From: Straminergon stramineum
Taxonomy: Eukaryota > Streptophyta > Bryopsida > Hypnales > Calliergonaceae
Direction of reading: 5' to 3'
NCBI GenBank assembly: GCA_963920665.1
Contig: OY987265.1
Location: forward strand, 39,561,001-39,625,000
Length of the DNA stretch: 64,000 bases
A program made the translations under genes and the position numbers. This document shows, one piece after another, positions 12,037 to 22,963 of this stretch; position 1 is the stretch's first letter, and each line of letters begins with the position of its first letter. The notes beneath the pieces were generated by a model. It had not been told where the DNA came from. It did not search any database and saw only the letters and a list, made by a program, of their open reading frames with translations.

Positions 12037-12400
12037 GTAAGGTGGACAGACCCATTTTCATTCATTGCCTAATTCCATCATTCTACTTTTGATCTGAATT
12101 CCATTCAGAAGCTCATCCAAATCCATTCTTTTTTTAACAAAATCATAGCATTAATGCCAACAAGGAGTAATGTGTCAATCTTTTAATGGTGAACACTTAA
12201 GTACCATTGGATATATGGGTGAGTGGTTATGAAATTTTTACCATCCAATTACAATTTTAATCTAGTTATTACAATTTTCATCAAAAAATAATAATTCCAC
12301 TTGGGTTTGATTCATGAACAAGTAGACACCTCGTAAAAATACGTCTCTCTTGGAGTTGACCCCAAAGATTGCTAGTTTGCATGGTAATAAGTTAGGCTTG
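12037..12400. mobile_element. Diverged family D copy 3
   Basis: It starts AAGGTGGACAG and contains ATAATTCCACTTGGGTTTGATTC, as in 5973-6414, and ends near TAGGCTTGTCCAATTT. Divergence from the other two copies is clearly higher and the right terminus is degraded. Confidence 0.55.
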
Positions 12401-12603
12401 TCCAATTTCGTGAGATTGTGAGAGCCTTCATTTGATTTGGAATGTTGGATGGGTGGTGGGTGTTGTGTTGGGTGAGCTTTGCAGTATGAATTGTGGAGAA
12501 GCCTGAACTTACTACACTGCATTCATAAGCCTCGATGGCACTATTGAGAGCCATTGGATCCACTGTGAATGTCCCCAAGGATTTCTAAGTTATTTTCATG
12601 TTG

Positions 12604-12810
12604 TTAGCCCTTAAATGTCAAAGCGGATGTTTTGTGCCCAATGAGAGACAAAGAATCTCTCTATGTAGGACAAAATTGCAACTATTCATCCCTCGAATTT
12701 TATGTAGAAAGGGGAGATCTTTTGCATTATTTTGACCTCCAATGAATATTTTTTATTTTTTTAATGTAGATGATGTCACACGGTTCCAAAAGGGAAGCCA
12801 TGAAGTTCTT
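12604..12810. mobile_element. Diverged family G copy 2
   Basis: It begins TTAGCCCTTAAATG, a decayed form of TTAACCCTTAAA, and runs collinear with 11520-11735 through the shared segments GTAGGACAAAA and GATGATGTCACA. The right terminus is not recognisable. Confidence 0.5.
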
Positions 12811-15800
12811 TATTTACATCTATGGATATAGATGAAACATGTAGAATGTGGATGATGACTAATTTCATTCATCCAAATATGTATAGATTCATTCAAAATG
12901 GAGTGGTATTCCTTGAAGGTTTTGAATCAATTTTATAATTTTATCCACTACAAAAGGAATTATATATAGTCAAATGTTTGTACAAAAAAAATTGTGTCAC
13001 TTTTTAGCAATAGATTGCTTCAAAACAAATCACTGGCGACAAGCCTCCTTGGATTGGTTATATGTATTCGAAAACCAAACAAATTTTTCATCTTGTGGGA
13101 AAATGTAGCTAAATTATTTACCTTGATATTTTCAAATTTAGAAGATTTGAATCCATTTCTGAAATTAAGAATCCCACTACATAACAAGGGACAAATTTCT
13201 ACATTTATCCTCTGTCAATGGAGAAAAAATTGGAATGTTAATTTATACATCACCTTTGGGAAGTCACCTTTGGGAAGTCAATGTGACTGCCATACACTCA
13301 AGCATGCAACAATCTTTGCAACAATTTGGGATTTGTATTGTTTCATTTCATTTGAATAATGTAGAAAGTGAGTGATCTTCATTAGACTAATGTATTTACA
13401 ACTTCAACATGGATGAAACTTGTAACATGTGGATTAAAAGTTATTTATTCATCCAAACTTGTGTACATCCAAAAAAATAGAGATATCACCAAATCCAATA
13501 CCAAATGTTTCCTTGAATTTTTTGGTAGCACTTTTGAACAAAGTTCAAACCTTAAATGCAACTTGCAATCTTTTATAGAGTGATGAAGCAATTGTTTCCA
13601 TAGTTGTATATGAAAACTGTACAAGAAACACATAGAATGTGGATGAAATATTGTTTGTTTATTTGAAAGTACATTTTACTGAAAATGTAGCAATATCATC
13701 AATCAAGGGATTCAAGGAGTTTCCTCCAATCTAAAATAGGGGATATTTTATCAAATATTGCAAATTCAAAATACATGTATAATATTTCCATTCAACAATA
13801 AGTTATGGATGTCCTTAGATTGAATATTTTAAGTCAATTGTGGCAACATCCGTTGAGGTGCCAAGGCCTTTTCTTCATCTAGAAACACTCAAAACTGTCA
13901 TTTCTAAGATTTTGCATATTTATTTGTAAGCTCTTACATACGACTAGTATAAAAATGTATAAAAGAAATTTCAGAAACTTTCACCATCTAAATTGCAAAG
14001 ATATTTGCATTTAAAGTGGAGGAAACAAGTTTTTGAGCTCATTGCATGACTAGATTATTCCTAAATTCTGAATCTTCTTAACTTAAAATTTTTGCACTTC
14101 ACATTTTGAATTAAAAAAATTTATAATAAACATTTGAGTTGAAATTTTATTAAAATAAATTCCAAAAAAGTACATGATATTCATTCTTTCATTTTTTTTA
14201 AGTGGCATGTATAAAATTGAAGGAAACATTAGATGTTTGGGGGGCCTAGGGAAGGCTACGAGTACCTAAACTATGGGGAACATGGGAACCCTACCACATC
14301 AGCCATCTAATATGGTCAAGAGAAGGTCACATTAGATAATATTTTTTAATTAATTTTTCAATTTTTCAATTTTTATTTTATTTTATTTCATTATTATTAT
14401 TTCATTCTTTATTTTGCACAACAGTATGTGGTTTACAAAACGGTAAACAAATTTGAAACAATCTTCTAGAGGCTTGAACAAAACATCTAAAGTAATTATG
14501 TAAATTCTCAATAGATTTAAAATGGAATTGAAATACACTTGTCTAATTTCAATAGTGACATTGTTCTAGCAAGCATATTTAACCCAGTGGAACTTTTTTT
14601 TTTTTCTAAATTGTGAAAATTGAATTATAAAATGAATCCAATACACCAATTTCTCAATTATATGATTGCCTACAAAAGAGGAAGCTCCATAAATTTCATG
14701 TATCTAATCCAAATGGAATGAATCAAAGCTTTATGAGTAGATAAAAATATAATCTACGAGACAAAAACTTAAAAATTTATTTCAAGTTTCTTGTAGATTG
14801 TTTTTGTTGCCTAATCTCCCCTATTTTGAGTTTTTTGTGGCATAATTTTTTCTCCTGGGCACCAATTGAAATGAAAATTATATTCCTTTAGAGCTAATGT
14901 CTTTTTCTACCATACAAAAAACATTCAAAAGATCATGTCAAAAATTGAGGTTACATGAGCCTACCAACAATCCGTTTTATCCTCTAAGGGGTCTATGGGA
15001 CTTTAGGGTTTAGGGGTTAAGTGAATTGATTCTTCATTTACAGCAAACACTTAATGGTTGAAGTTCCTCTCTTTGTCTTGAGGAACAAATGAAACTTGCA
15101 GTGAATTTTGTTGGTTTGACATGTACCAAATCAATATGCAACCATTACTCCAATTTCCCTTTTCATCAAAAATTTTGAAGGGTTTCAAAACCTACAAAAG
15201 TTATTTTTTACTACTTTGAAAACATGTTTGTTTTATTTTTAGTCCTTTACAAAGAATAATATTCCTATTTCTTTATACTCTTGTAAGCAATTGAGTTCTT
15301 GAAATAATGTTATGATTGCTTTTGAGCAGTAATAGTTTAAAAGAAAAATATATAATAATTAAAATTCATTGAAGTAATCTATATACCTCGGAGAATAGGA
15401 TAAAGGTCACAAATCCTCCTAATTGAAAGAAAAATATTGAAAAATACTAGTAGAAACACATTTTTCTAACAAAATTGTGATTCCTTTGAATTTTCAAAGT
15501 GAATTTCTGAAAAATCACAACATTTTTCTGTAAGTAGGGGCCATGATTAGTCCAAAAGAAATCAATAAGGTTGGAAGACCCACTCCAAACATTTTGCCCC
15601 TTTTAGACAGCTAAGATTGGGCCTATTAATTGTCGTCATGCATTCAACTTCAATTATAGCCATCATTCTTGAATTAATGAGAATTGGCCACAATTATGTG
15701 ACTTAGTAGTTGCAATCAATGTTTTGAATGACATTAATCACATGACTTAATGATCAAAATAATAAATATCTTCAATTTCAATAAATTTTTGTGATTTGGG

Positions 15801-17000
15801 GAGCCTAAAATTGTGACATTCATCTACACGAAGCCACACACCTTGGAAAGTGCAAAAGTTGTGAAATGCCACCAATTTAATGAAATCAAGGTTCGCTCCT
15901 ATCTTTTGGGTTTAAAACCATTATATGGAATAATTATTTTAGGGCATGGACAATGAACTTGTTTTAGGAAAATATTGGGGCTATTTATGGTGAAAAGTAT
16001 GACCTTTATGGATTCACAAACACCAATTGAAGTTGAAGGTCACTAACTTAAAGATGACCTAAACATGGGGAGTTCTTTTATGATTTGCTTATATTATGAT
16101 CTGCATATGCAGTGATTTCAAATTCTATGCTTTCTCTTTGATTATTTGCAGACTTAGGCTTTTAAATCTTGGCATTAGTGACATTTCATCAACTTCCACA
16201 TTGACAGTAGCTACGGTAGTGAGACAGTTTGGAGTTTTGAGTAGCCATTGTTCCAGTTCTGCATCTGGGTTTTAGGGTTTAGGGTTTATGTGTTTATGGA
16301 GCGAGAAATGCAACATTCAAATCCTTACAGTGAAATTTGTGTGTGGATTATTTTTTCTTTCGTAATCTGATTGATAATCATGTTGAGTAGACGATGGGTG
16401 ATCAACTCGTCTACTTGCTCTCACCATAGATCAAGTCTACCTTCTAACGTGTCTCAACATTTCGTTAGCACTTTCAATCGACAGTAGCGTCGATGTGCTC
16501 ATCTCACGGTTTTACATCTTTGATGCCCGACACTTGGGAAAAAATACTGCGAATGATCAAGTGCACTTCATACAAGCCTGTTTAAATTACCTAGTCTCAT
16601 TCTTACATGCACGGATGAGTATCTGGGGTTCTTGCAATATCGTTGCAGAGGAATGGCTCAGGATTTAGGGTTTAGAAAAAGGGTGTATAACAATTGAGGG
16701 TAAGCTTGTTTACTTTGTATGGTCCTGCTACAATTTTTGCTTGATTCTCAATTATCACTGTCTTTGGGGCAACTGCAACAACTCAGAACTCTGGCAACAA
16801 TATTGGCAGACAATCTTATAAAATACAAACTTTGCTTCTATTTATGTGAATAGAAATTACATCGTGGGGTATATTGCAGAGTAATCTATACCACTTATAC
16901 ATGAAGATTAAACTATGTTCTATGTAAACTTACACTCGAGCATTACTTCAAGTGCTGCAATAGTGAAACCAGGATGTACATATACAACTTTTTCCAACTC
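12811..17000. other. AT-rich intergenic region
   Basis: No gene is supported. Loosely repeated sequence built on the words 'tggatgaaa' and 'attcatccaa' occurs at 12821-12900, 13405-13460 and 13620-13680, and again near 23072 and 59100. A solo right end of a TTAA element (TTTAGGGGTTAA) ends at 15020. Telomere-like words (TTTAGGGTTTAGGGTTT) occur near 16270-16290 and 16660-16675. The segment 16240-16710 is a diverged copy of 27905-28745. Confidence 0.45.
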
Positions 17001-18932
17001 TTAGATGAAGGCTTCCTGGGCTTCTGCTCCAAGATACGGTAGAGTCATGAGGCTTTGGTGATTTTGGAGATGCATGCTCTGCTCCATCTCCACTTCATTA
17101 CTTGTAACTCTTTCATTGATGTCCTGCAGCAGTTGCTGAATATAATGCTGCTGTTTGAACTCCGAAATTTGTGCCCAGCAGTCTTGGAGTTGTTGTTGCT
17201 GAAGGGAAATCTGCTGTTGCTGATAAGAAATCAACTCTTGCTGAGTACGCACAAGAGTTTGAAGTAAGTCCAAGTCGTTACTGCTGCTGATACCCTTTCC
17301 ACTCTCCGTGTTTGGTGGTAGTACCGAAACTGGTGTAGCAGGTCCTTCGTGAGAACCAAGGCTATGACCATTTGAAACCGCAAAACCCTGATGATCATCA
17401 TCCATCAATAGGGGTCATAAACCTAAACCAGCAAGGTAAGTGCACTTGTGATAAGAAAATAACCCAGATCGCGTGCGGTTCCTGTGGCTTGCAAACATCA
17501 CCAATTTACAAAGCATTCATAAGATCTGCAAGATATGACATTAAATACTTCTAGATTCTATCACAATCAAAATGCTTCTTGAAGATACATATTAAAATGC
17601 ATTATTTCATAGTTCAAGACAATTTCAGGCTTGAAATTGGAACCCTACTACTTTAAACATCAACAATTTAATATTGTATCCCACCAACACATATTTAAAC
17701 GCATTAGAATCCTTTAAAAAATGGGACAAGATCTAAACAAATTTCTCTACTCTCTTGGTGAAACCACTCAAATGCCTAGGAAAGGGTTCTATTCCTCATG
17801 CATTCCACCAAAAGAATGGGATGCGCATTCCAAACCATGATTGCCAAGCATGGCAATACCCATTCCTGAGTTCTCCGCTGACTCAACCGGACTGGCTGTT
17901 GATGTTACGTTCAACTGAGTTCAACAAATTCAGAAGGATAAACATTACCTCATCTTGCTCTTGCGGCACCTCATCTTCACAAGCTTCTAAAAGTTCCTGC
18001 ACCAGGGCTGCCTCCGCCTTCTCCTTTTTGAACTCTTCGTAAACCTTCATCACTTGAACCTTCACCCACGCCCTCTTCTCCAGGCCAGAGAGGCTTCGCT
18101 CTCTGTCATTCATGGGTGGAATCGAGAACCAGCGACCATCTTCAAGATCCAGCAAACAGCCTTGATTCTCGTCGTAGTAGAAGGCAGCAATTTGATACAA
18201 AATCGATGCCTCCTCCGGGGTGGCGTACTGCCCAAGATAGATCCTTTCGAAAACTCTTCCGTTCTCTCTGGGAGGTTTGAATCGTGGTTCATGTACCACT
18301 TTGGTGATTCGGCCTCCCTGGTCCTTTAGTTCTCTGGAGTACACTCCTTTAAAGGCTACCTCTCTGAACTTAATCCAAACATAGGCGCCTAGGAACAGAA
18401 CTATTGCTATGTAAATATCTCTGAAATCTAAAGAACTACGTGAGTACGCTTTGGAACCACCCCTGTCCACATTCCCCGTCAGGTATTGGTACACGAAAGC
18501 AAGCAGAACCACTGCCGATACAACAACGGCGTAAGTCGGTCTTGGGGGCTCTGAGGGCTCTTCAGGAGGATTCGTGCTTAATCTTTCCGCCTCTGGTACA
18601 CACAACATGTCCAGATACTCTCTACTTGTCTCCCTATCGAACCCAAAACTTACTGATTCTTGAATTGCGTTCACCAGTCGTAGCTCGGAATCAAAAGTTG
18701 CCAAGAAACCTGCCTGTAAATAACGGCCATGGTGGATGTCCAGAACCCAACCAGCGCTCGAGTAATATACCTCCAAGCCCAAATCTGACAGGTTTCTAAA
18801 CACTCCTGAAGGCATTAAGCCCAAATCTGACAGGTTTCTAAGCTCTCCTAAAGGCATTAAGCACAAATCTGACAGGCTTCTAAGCGTTGTAAGTTTGGGA
18901 CAATCAATCGGACTGTTCCAAAATGTTTCCAT
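17001..18932 (-). CDS. Membrane-anchored protein with AP2-like domain and Gln-rich tail
   Basis: Two exons are proposed: 18932-17949 (328 codons, donor GATGAG|GTAATG) and 17387-17001 (129 codons with stop, acceptor CATCAG|GG), both phase 0, giving 456 aa. Residues 18-53 are three 14-residue repeats (R-x-LSDL-x-L). Residues 133-152 and 170-188 are hydrophobic, probably two membrane segments. Residues 194-258 resemble an AP2/ERF domain: FKGVYSR, then GGRITKVVHEPR, then YLGQYATPEEASILYQIAA, matching the family pattern of a tryptophan/tyrosine-LG strand followed by TxEEAxxxYxxAA. The classical DNA-contact arginines and tryptophans are mostly absent. Residues 329-456 are Gln-rich and likely coiled coil. 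The start has a strong context (GCCATGG). If exon 1 is not spliced, the first frame ends at 17883 with 349 aa and the Gln-rich frame is a separate ORF. Function is unknown. Confidence 0.6.
18781..18900 (-). repeat. Three tandem 42-bp repeats in the coding sequence
   Basis: AAATCTGACAGG recurs at 18781, 18823 and 18865, exactly 42 bp apart, with only a few substitutions between the first two units. The unit keeps the reading frame and encodes a 14-residue repeat at the N terminus of the AP2-like membrane protein. This is a recent in-frame expansion. Confidence 0.85.
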
Positions 18933-19468
18933 GGCCTCTAACTTAGTCCAGAATGTCCCGCAGCCCAGTGGCGCCGCCTCGATCAGACAGGAGCGAATAC
19001 AAACTCAAGAGAGCGACCCAATTCCCCGCAAGCACAAACACAAACAATTAAGTGAGTGCGATGAACTCGATGCAATAGTCGATCAGAACCTTCAATTCCT
19101 TTGATGCTACTGACAATATACGTATCGATACCCTCCCAGAGCCCTACTCCGATCCGAACCCCTTCAATTTCCCCAACCTAGCTCGACTAAGTTACTTGCC
19201 CACCGACGGCTCGTGAAATGCACACTTGCTCTGCACATCTGATCGACAACAGAAACTTGGGGATCGAAAGGAACACAAGTGGATCATCCAGCCGTCTGCT
19301 AAAGCTCCAGAAGAAGAACTACTGATTCTCGGAAGCCTTGTGATGAGCTTCTTATAGCAGAGTACAGACAATTGGCGCCGGGGTCCGATGGGGGGCTACA
19401 GGAATCAACAGGGGGTACAAGAGAGTGTCAATGGGGGTAAGAACGGGTTGACGACTCGACATTGTTAA

Positions 19469-20063
19469 CCCCTAAAGGACCATAAGGCCACCACATGGCT
19501 TCTACAACTACATTTGTAGAAAACTTGGAATGTGAACCTTACTAATAGTCTGTGACTAGCAAAGAGATCCTCGATGATTTTTTGTACTGAATCCATCGGT
19601 ACAATCCGATCAAGAAGTGATTGAGTGAGCGATTTTTGGTGAATTTTTTGAGAATAGGAAAAGTACTATGGGCTATTACTTCACGTGCTCATATCTTTTT
19701 TTCCACAACTCAAAATGATTTGAAAAAAATTACACATATAAATCATGATGATATGTGCTTGTGGAAAAAAAATCAGAGTTTTTGGATCACTTTTGAGCAT
19801 TCTAATTTCAACATTCCAATTTCAGTGCATGTACAAAGTTCCGTAGAATTGGATATCTTTCATCAATTTTGTCAACGGTGTCATTTTCTCAAAAATTGTG
19901 CAATTTTGATGATCTTTTTTTCTTAGGAAAGCTACATAAATCTTCTTTCATTTCAACGGTGGCGATCATCGAAATCGTATCACACATTTGAGAAATTATG
20001 CTTATTACAAGAGCTAGTCAAGAAAACAAGAGCTTTGCTCAAACACCCCCGGTCCTTTAGGGG
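19469..20063. mobile_element. TTAA MITE family E, copy 1 (595 bp)
   Basis: TTAA at 19465-19468 and 20064-20067 flank an element that begins CCCCTAAAGGACCATAAGGCC and ends CCCGGTCCTTTAGGGG. The right TTAA is also the left TTAA of the next element, so two family members sit head to tail on one shared target tetranucleotide. There is no convincing coding sequence. Confidence 0.8.
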
Positions 20064-20067
20064 TTAA

Positions 20068-20383
20068 CCCCTAAAGGACCATAAGGCCACTAGGTCGCTT
20101 CTACAACATTGTATTTTGGGCCGGGGTGGATTGACCCCCTCGCTCGTCCCCCCCAAGTCATTCCATGGGTGCATGTAAGAAAGAGGACACCGTATTTTTT
20201 GCTTCATTAATTTATCTGCTCTACCTCTCCTAGCTAATTTGGGGCCTCTGATTGCAAATATGAATTCAAAATTTGCATATTTTATCATCTGTGAAAAATA
20301 AAAAATTTCAGGGTTTTTACTTGGGGGCGAGTGAGGGGGTCAATCCACCCCAACCATATTTTGCACCCTTGGTCCTTTAGGGA
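20068..20383. mobile_element. TTAA MITE family E, copy 2 (316 bp) carrying a nested palindrome
   Basis: The left terminus is almost identical to that of copy 1 for about 45 bp (CCCCTAAAGGACCATAAGGCC), and the right terminus is TTGGTCCTTTAGGGA followed by TTAA at 20384-20387. Most of its interior is a different palindromic element (about 20112-20366). That leaves only about 45 bp of family E on the left and about 20 bp on the right. Confidence 0.75.
20112..20366. mobile_element. Palindromic MITE family F, copy 1
   Basis: Long terminal inverted repeats: GGGGTGGATTGACCCCCTCG at the left is matched by CGAGTGAGGGGGTCAATCC at the right. A related copy in inverted orientation lies at 22246-22494. 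Both share an interior with GCAAATATGAATTCAAAATTTGC-like sequence. No target duplication could be assigned confidently. Confidence 0.65.
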
Positions 20384-20589
20384 TTAAACCAGGTGACTTG
20401 CCTCCCCCTAGGTGGAGATATAATTCCCAACTATATATCTAGGGGAGAATCAAGTTATAATTCTACAAACCTCATTCGTTGGGCACTTGGGCAGAGGTCT
20501 GTATGACTATGTTGTCAATGCGTCTTCACATTATTGGATGGCAGTGGATGGGTGGCTCCTGCTTTGGGAGGGGAACAAAAGGGACCCCT

Positions 20590-22108
20590 AGTGAAAGTTA
20601 ACTTAATGGGAGACATTAATCACCCCCCCTCGAGCAAAATGGGGGGCCTATCAGTGAGGCCGAGCCTGCTTGCGTGGTTGGTTCCCTTGTTGGCCCTTCT
20701 CGGGTCCATTGTTACTTCTCATCACTCCCAACCTCCCGGCCTACCTGCCCACAACCTCTCTCATCGCCCAAGGGGACAAAAAGTGTCCTCACATTGTCTC
20801 GCAGTCACATTCAAAGTGCTTTTATTTTTGCATCCGATGTCCGAATTCAATAAAACTTGTTGGAAAAGTTGCGCATATTAGTCTAGTTTCACTAGTAAAA
20901 TTTTCAGATCAATCGAAGATGTACTGAGTTTTTGAGAGCCCTTCGAAGTTCATAGGTTCAATTTGAGTTCACCACATTACATTCTAATGGTTGCAACTTT
21001 GGGGGCTTGTAACTTTGTCATAAATTGTTTGTTTTCAATCAAATTTGTTGGGTTTTGTTCCTCTTAAGGTTTAGTTATTGTGGTACAATTTTCATGTCAA
21101 TACAAGTTGTTTTGAATGTTTGGGAGCAATTCAAAGTTCAAAATGAAGACATTTTTGCATTACAATGAACTTCCATAGCTCATGAGGAGTTCTATTTTGC
21201 TAATAATGAAGGCAAAAACACATTTAAAAAATAATCTTTTTCTCTATATTTTGAAATTTTGAAAATTGAAATTAAAAAGAAAACTATCAATTGTTTAATA
21301 GAACATTCTCATCAGTGGATGTTATAAGATGTTACCAGTTCACAAGTTATAGGATGTACATGTTTTTTTTAAATGTTGAAGGAGTTTAATTGGGTGTTTG
21401 AAAAACTAACTTAATGAAAAAAATCATATTTTTAAAAATTAATGGAAGTTGCTTGAGTTCTCGAAAAGCCCAAGCTAGACTCTAATTGGTCCTTCAAGAA
21501 TTAATTGAATTTTGTTACAATAAGCCACGGAAGTTCATTGTAATGCAAAAATGTCTTCATTTCGAACTTTGAATTGCTCCCAAACATTCAAAACAACTTG
21601 TATTGACATAAAAATTGTACCACAATAACTAAACCTTAAGAGGAACAAAACCCAACAAATGTGATTGAAAACAAACAATTTATGAAAAAGTTACAAGCCC
21701 CCAAAGTTGCAACCATTAGAATGTAATGTGGTGAACTCAAATTGAACCTATGAACTTCGAAAGGCTCTCAAAAACTCAGTACATCTTGGATTGATCTGAA
21801 AATTTTACCAGTGAAACTAGACTAATATGCGCAACTTTTCCAACAAGTTTTATTGAATTCGGACATTGGATGCTAAAGTAAAAGCACTTTGAATGTGACT
21901 GCCGGACAATGTGAGGACACTTTTCGTCCCCTTGGGCAATGAGAGAGGCTGAGCGTGGGGACGCCGGGAGTGATGAGAAGCAACAACGGGACCCGTGAAG
22001 GGCCAACAAGGGAACCAGCCACGCAAGCAGGCTTGGCCCCACTGACAGGCCCCCCATTTTGCTCCAGGGGGGGCTGATTAACGTCTCCCAAAGTTAACAA
22101 TGTTATGG
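20590..22108. repeat. 1.5-kb inverted repeat with about 580-bp arms
   Basis: The left arm (about 20600-21182) and right arm (about 21521-22098) are reverse complements with few mismatches; for example GTTGGAAAAGTTGCGCATAT occurs in both. The spacer is about 340 bp. Open frames in the arms mirror each other and are by-products. A transcript would fold into a long, nearly perfect double-stranded RNA. It is either a foldback-type transposon or two inverted insertions of one element. The outermost matching bases are near GTTAACTT. Confidence 0.85.
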
Positions 22109-22194
22109 AGGGGGGCCGAGAAGACACGTGGCAATCTCAGAAAGTCTGAAATAGTGAAGGAGAACACACTAATAGTTCAAGGCAGATCAGGAGG

Positions 22195-22683
22195 ATTGAC
22201 CCCGTTATTGCCCCAGCCAAGCATAAATGTAAAAATTACCCCCTATTTGGGGCCAGGGTGAACTGACCCCCTTGCTTGGCCCCTTGGGAAAATGCTGAAA
22301 TTTTTTAATTTTCACGCATGATATGATTTGCAAATTTTGAATTCATATTTTGCAATCAGAGGCTCAAAATTGGTTGGGAGAGGTGTATAAGGAAAATTAA
22401 CCAAGCTCAAAATAGGGGGCTTTTTTTTACTTGCACCCCTAGAATAACTTAGAGGGGCCGAGCAAGGGGGTCAGTTCACCCCAGCCCTATTTTGTGCCGC
22501 GTAAATTTTGTGTTTCTTTGCCTCTCCTAGCTCATTTGGAGACTCTCATTGCAAGTTTCAACTTAGAATTTGTAAATTTCAACCCATAATTTGCAAATTT
22601 TACCATAGGTGGCAAATTAAAAAATTTCAGCGTTTTTTCCAAGGGTAAAATATGGGGCAATAAGGTGGTCAATTCTCCCTAGT
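22195..22683. mobile_element. Family F relatives, one nested inside another
   Basis: The outer ends are inverted repeats: GATTGACCCCGTTATTGCCCC near 22196 and GGGGCAATAAGGTGGTCAATT near 22656-22676. The inner copy (22246-22494) has its own termini, AGGGTGAACTGACCCCCTTGC and GCAAGGGGGTCAGTTCACCC. Interiors share AT-rich words such as TGCAAATTTTGAATT. The order of insertion is outer first, then inner. Confidence 0.6.
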
Positions 22684-22707
22684 TGGTCAAGGCATAGGAC
22701 ATTAAAC

Positions 22708-22963
22708 CTGTCCCTGAAAGGATTTTGTGGGCCTTGCAAGGTGAATTTTGTGTTCTATAGGGTAATGTAAAAAAAATCCCTTATTTTGTTCTACAATAAT
22801 TCTATGTTGTCCACAACTCCCACTCCATACAGAACGTCCAATTGCAAATATGATTTCAAAATTTACAAATTTTGTCACGTATAAAAAATCCTCATTTCTT
22901 TTGTTTTTCCAAGGGAAAAATTCACCCTACAGGGCCTACTTCAAGGGACAGGTTTAGGGGCGA
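22708..22963. mobile_element. Small MITE with TAAACCTGTCCCT ends
   Basis: The left end TTAAACCTGTCCCTGAAAGG and the right end CTTCAAGGGACAGGTTTAG are inverted copies; a second inverted pair follows inside (GTGGGCC and GGGCCTAC). The interior again contains CAAATATGATTTCAAAATTTAC, so it is probably a distant relative of family F. Confidence 0.55.

Noticed and set aside
12994..13359. 121-residue plus-strand frame
   Set aside because: AT-rich, no domain, no start context and no splice support; a chance open frame in repeat-like sequence.
16262..16290. TTTAGGG repeats as a telomere
   Set aside because: Only two or three units, interstitial, and repeated in the duplicate at about 28697; not a chromosome end.
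20534..22127. Mirror-image open frames (about 84-115 residues) on both strands
   Set aside because: They lie in the two arms of the inverted repeat and mirror each other, so they reflect the repeat rather than genes.
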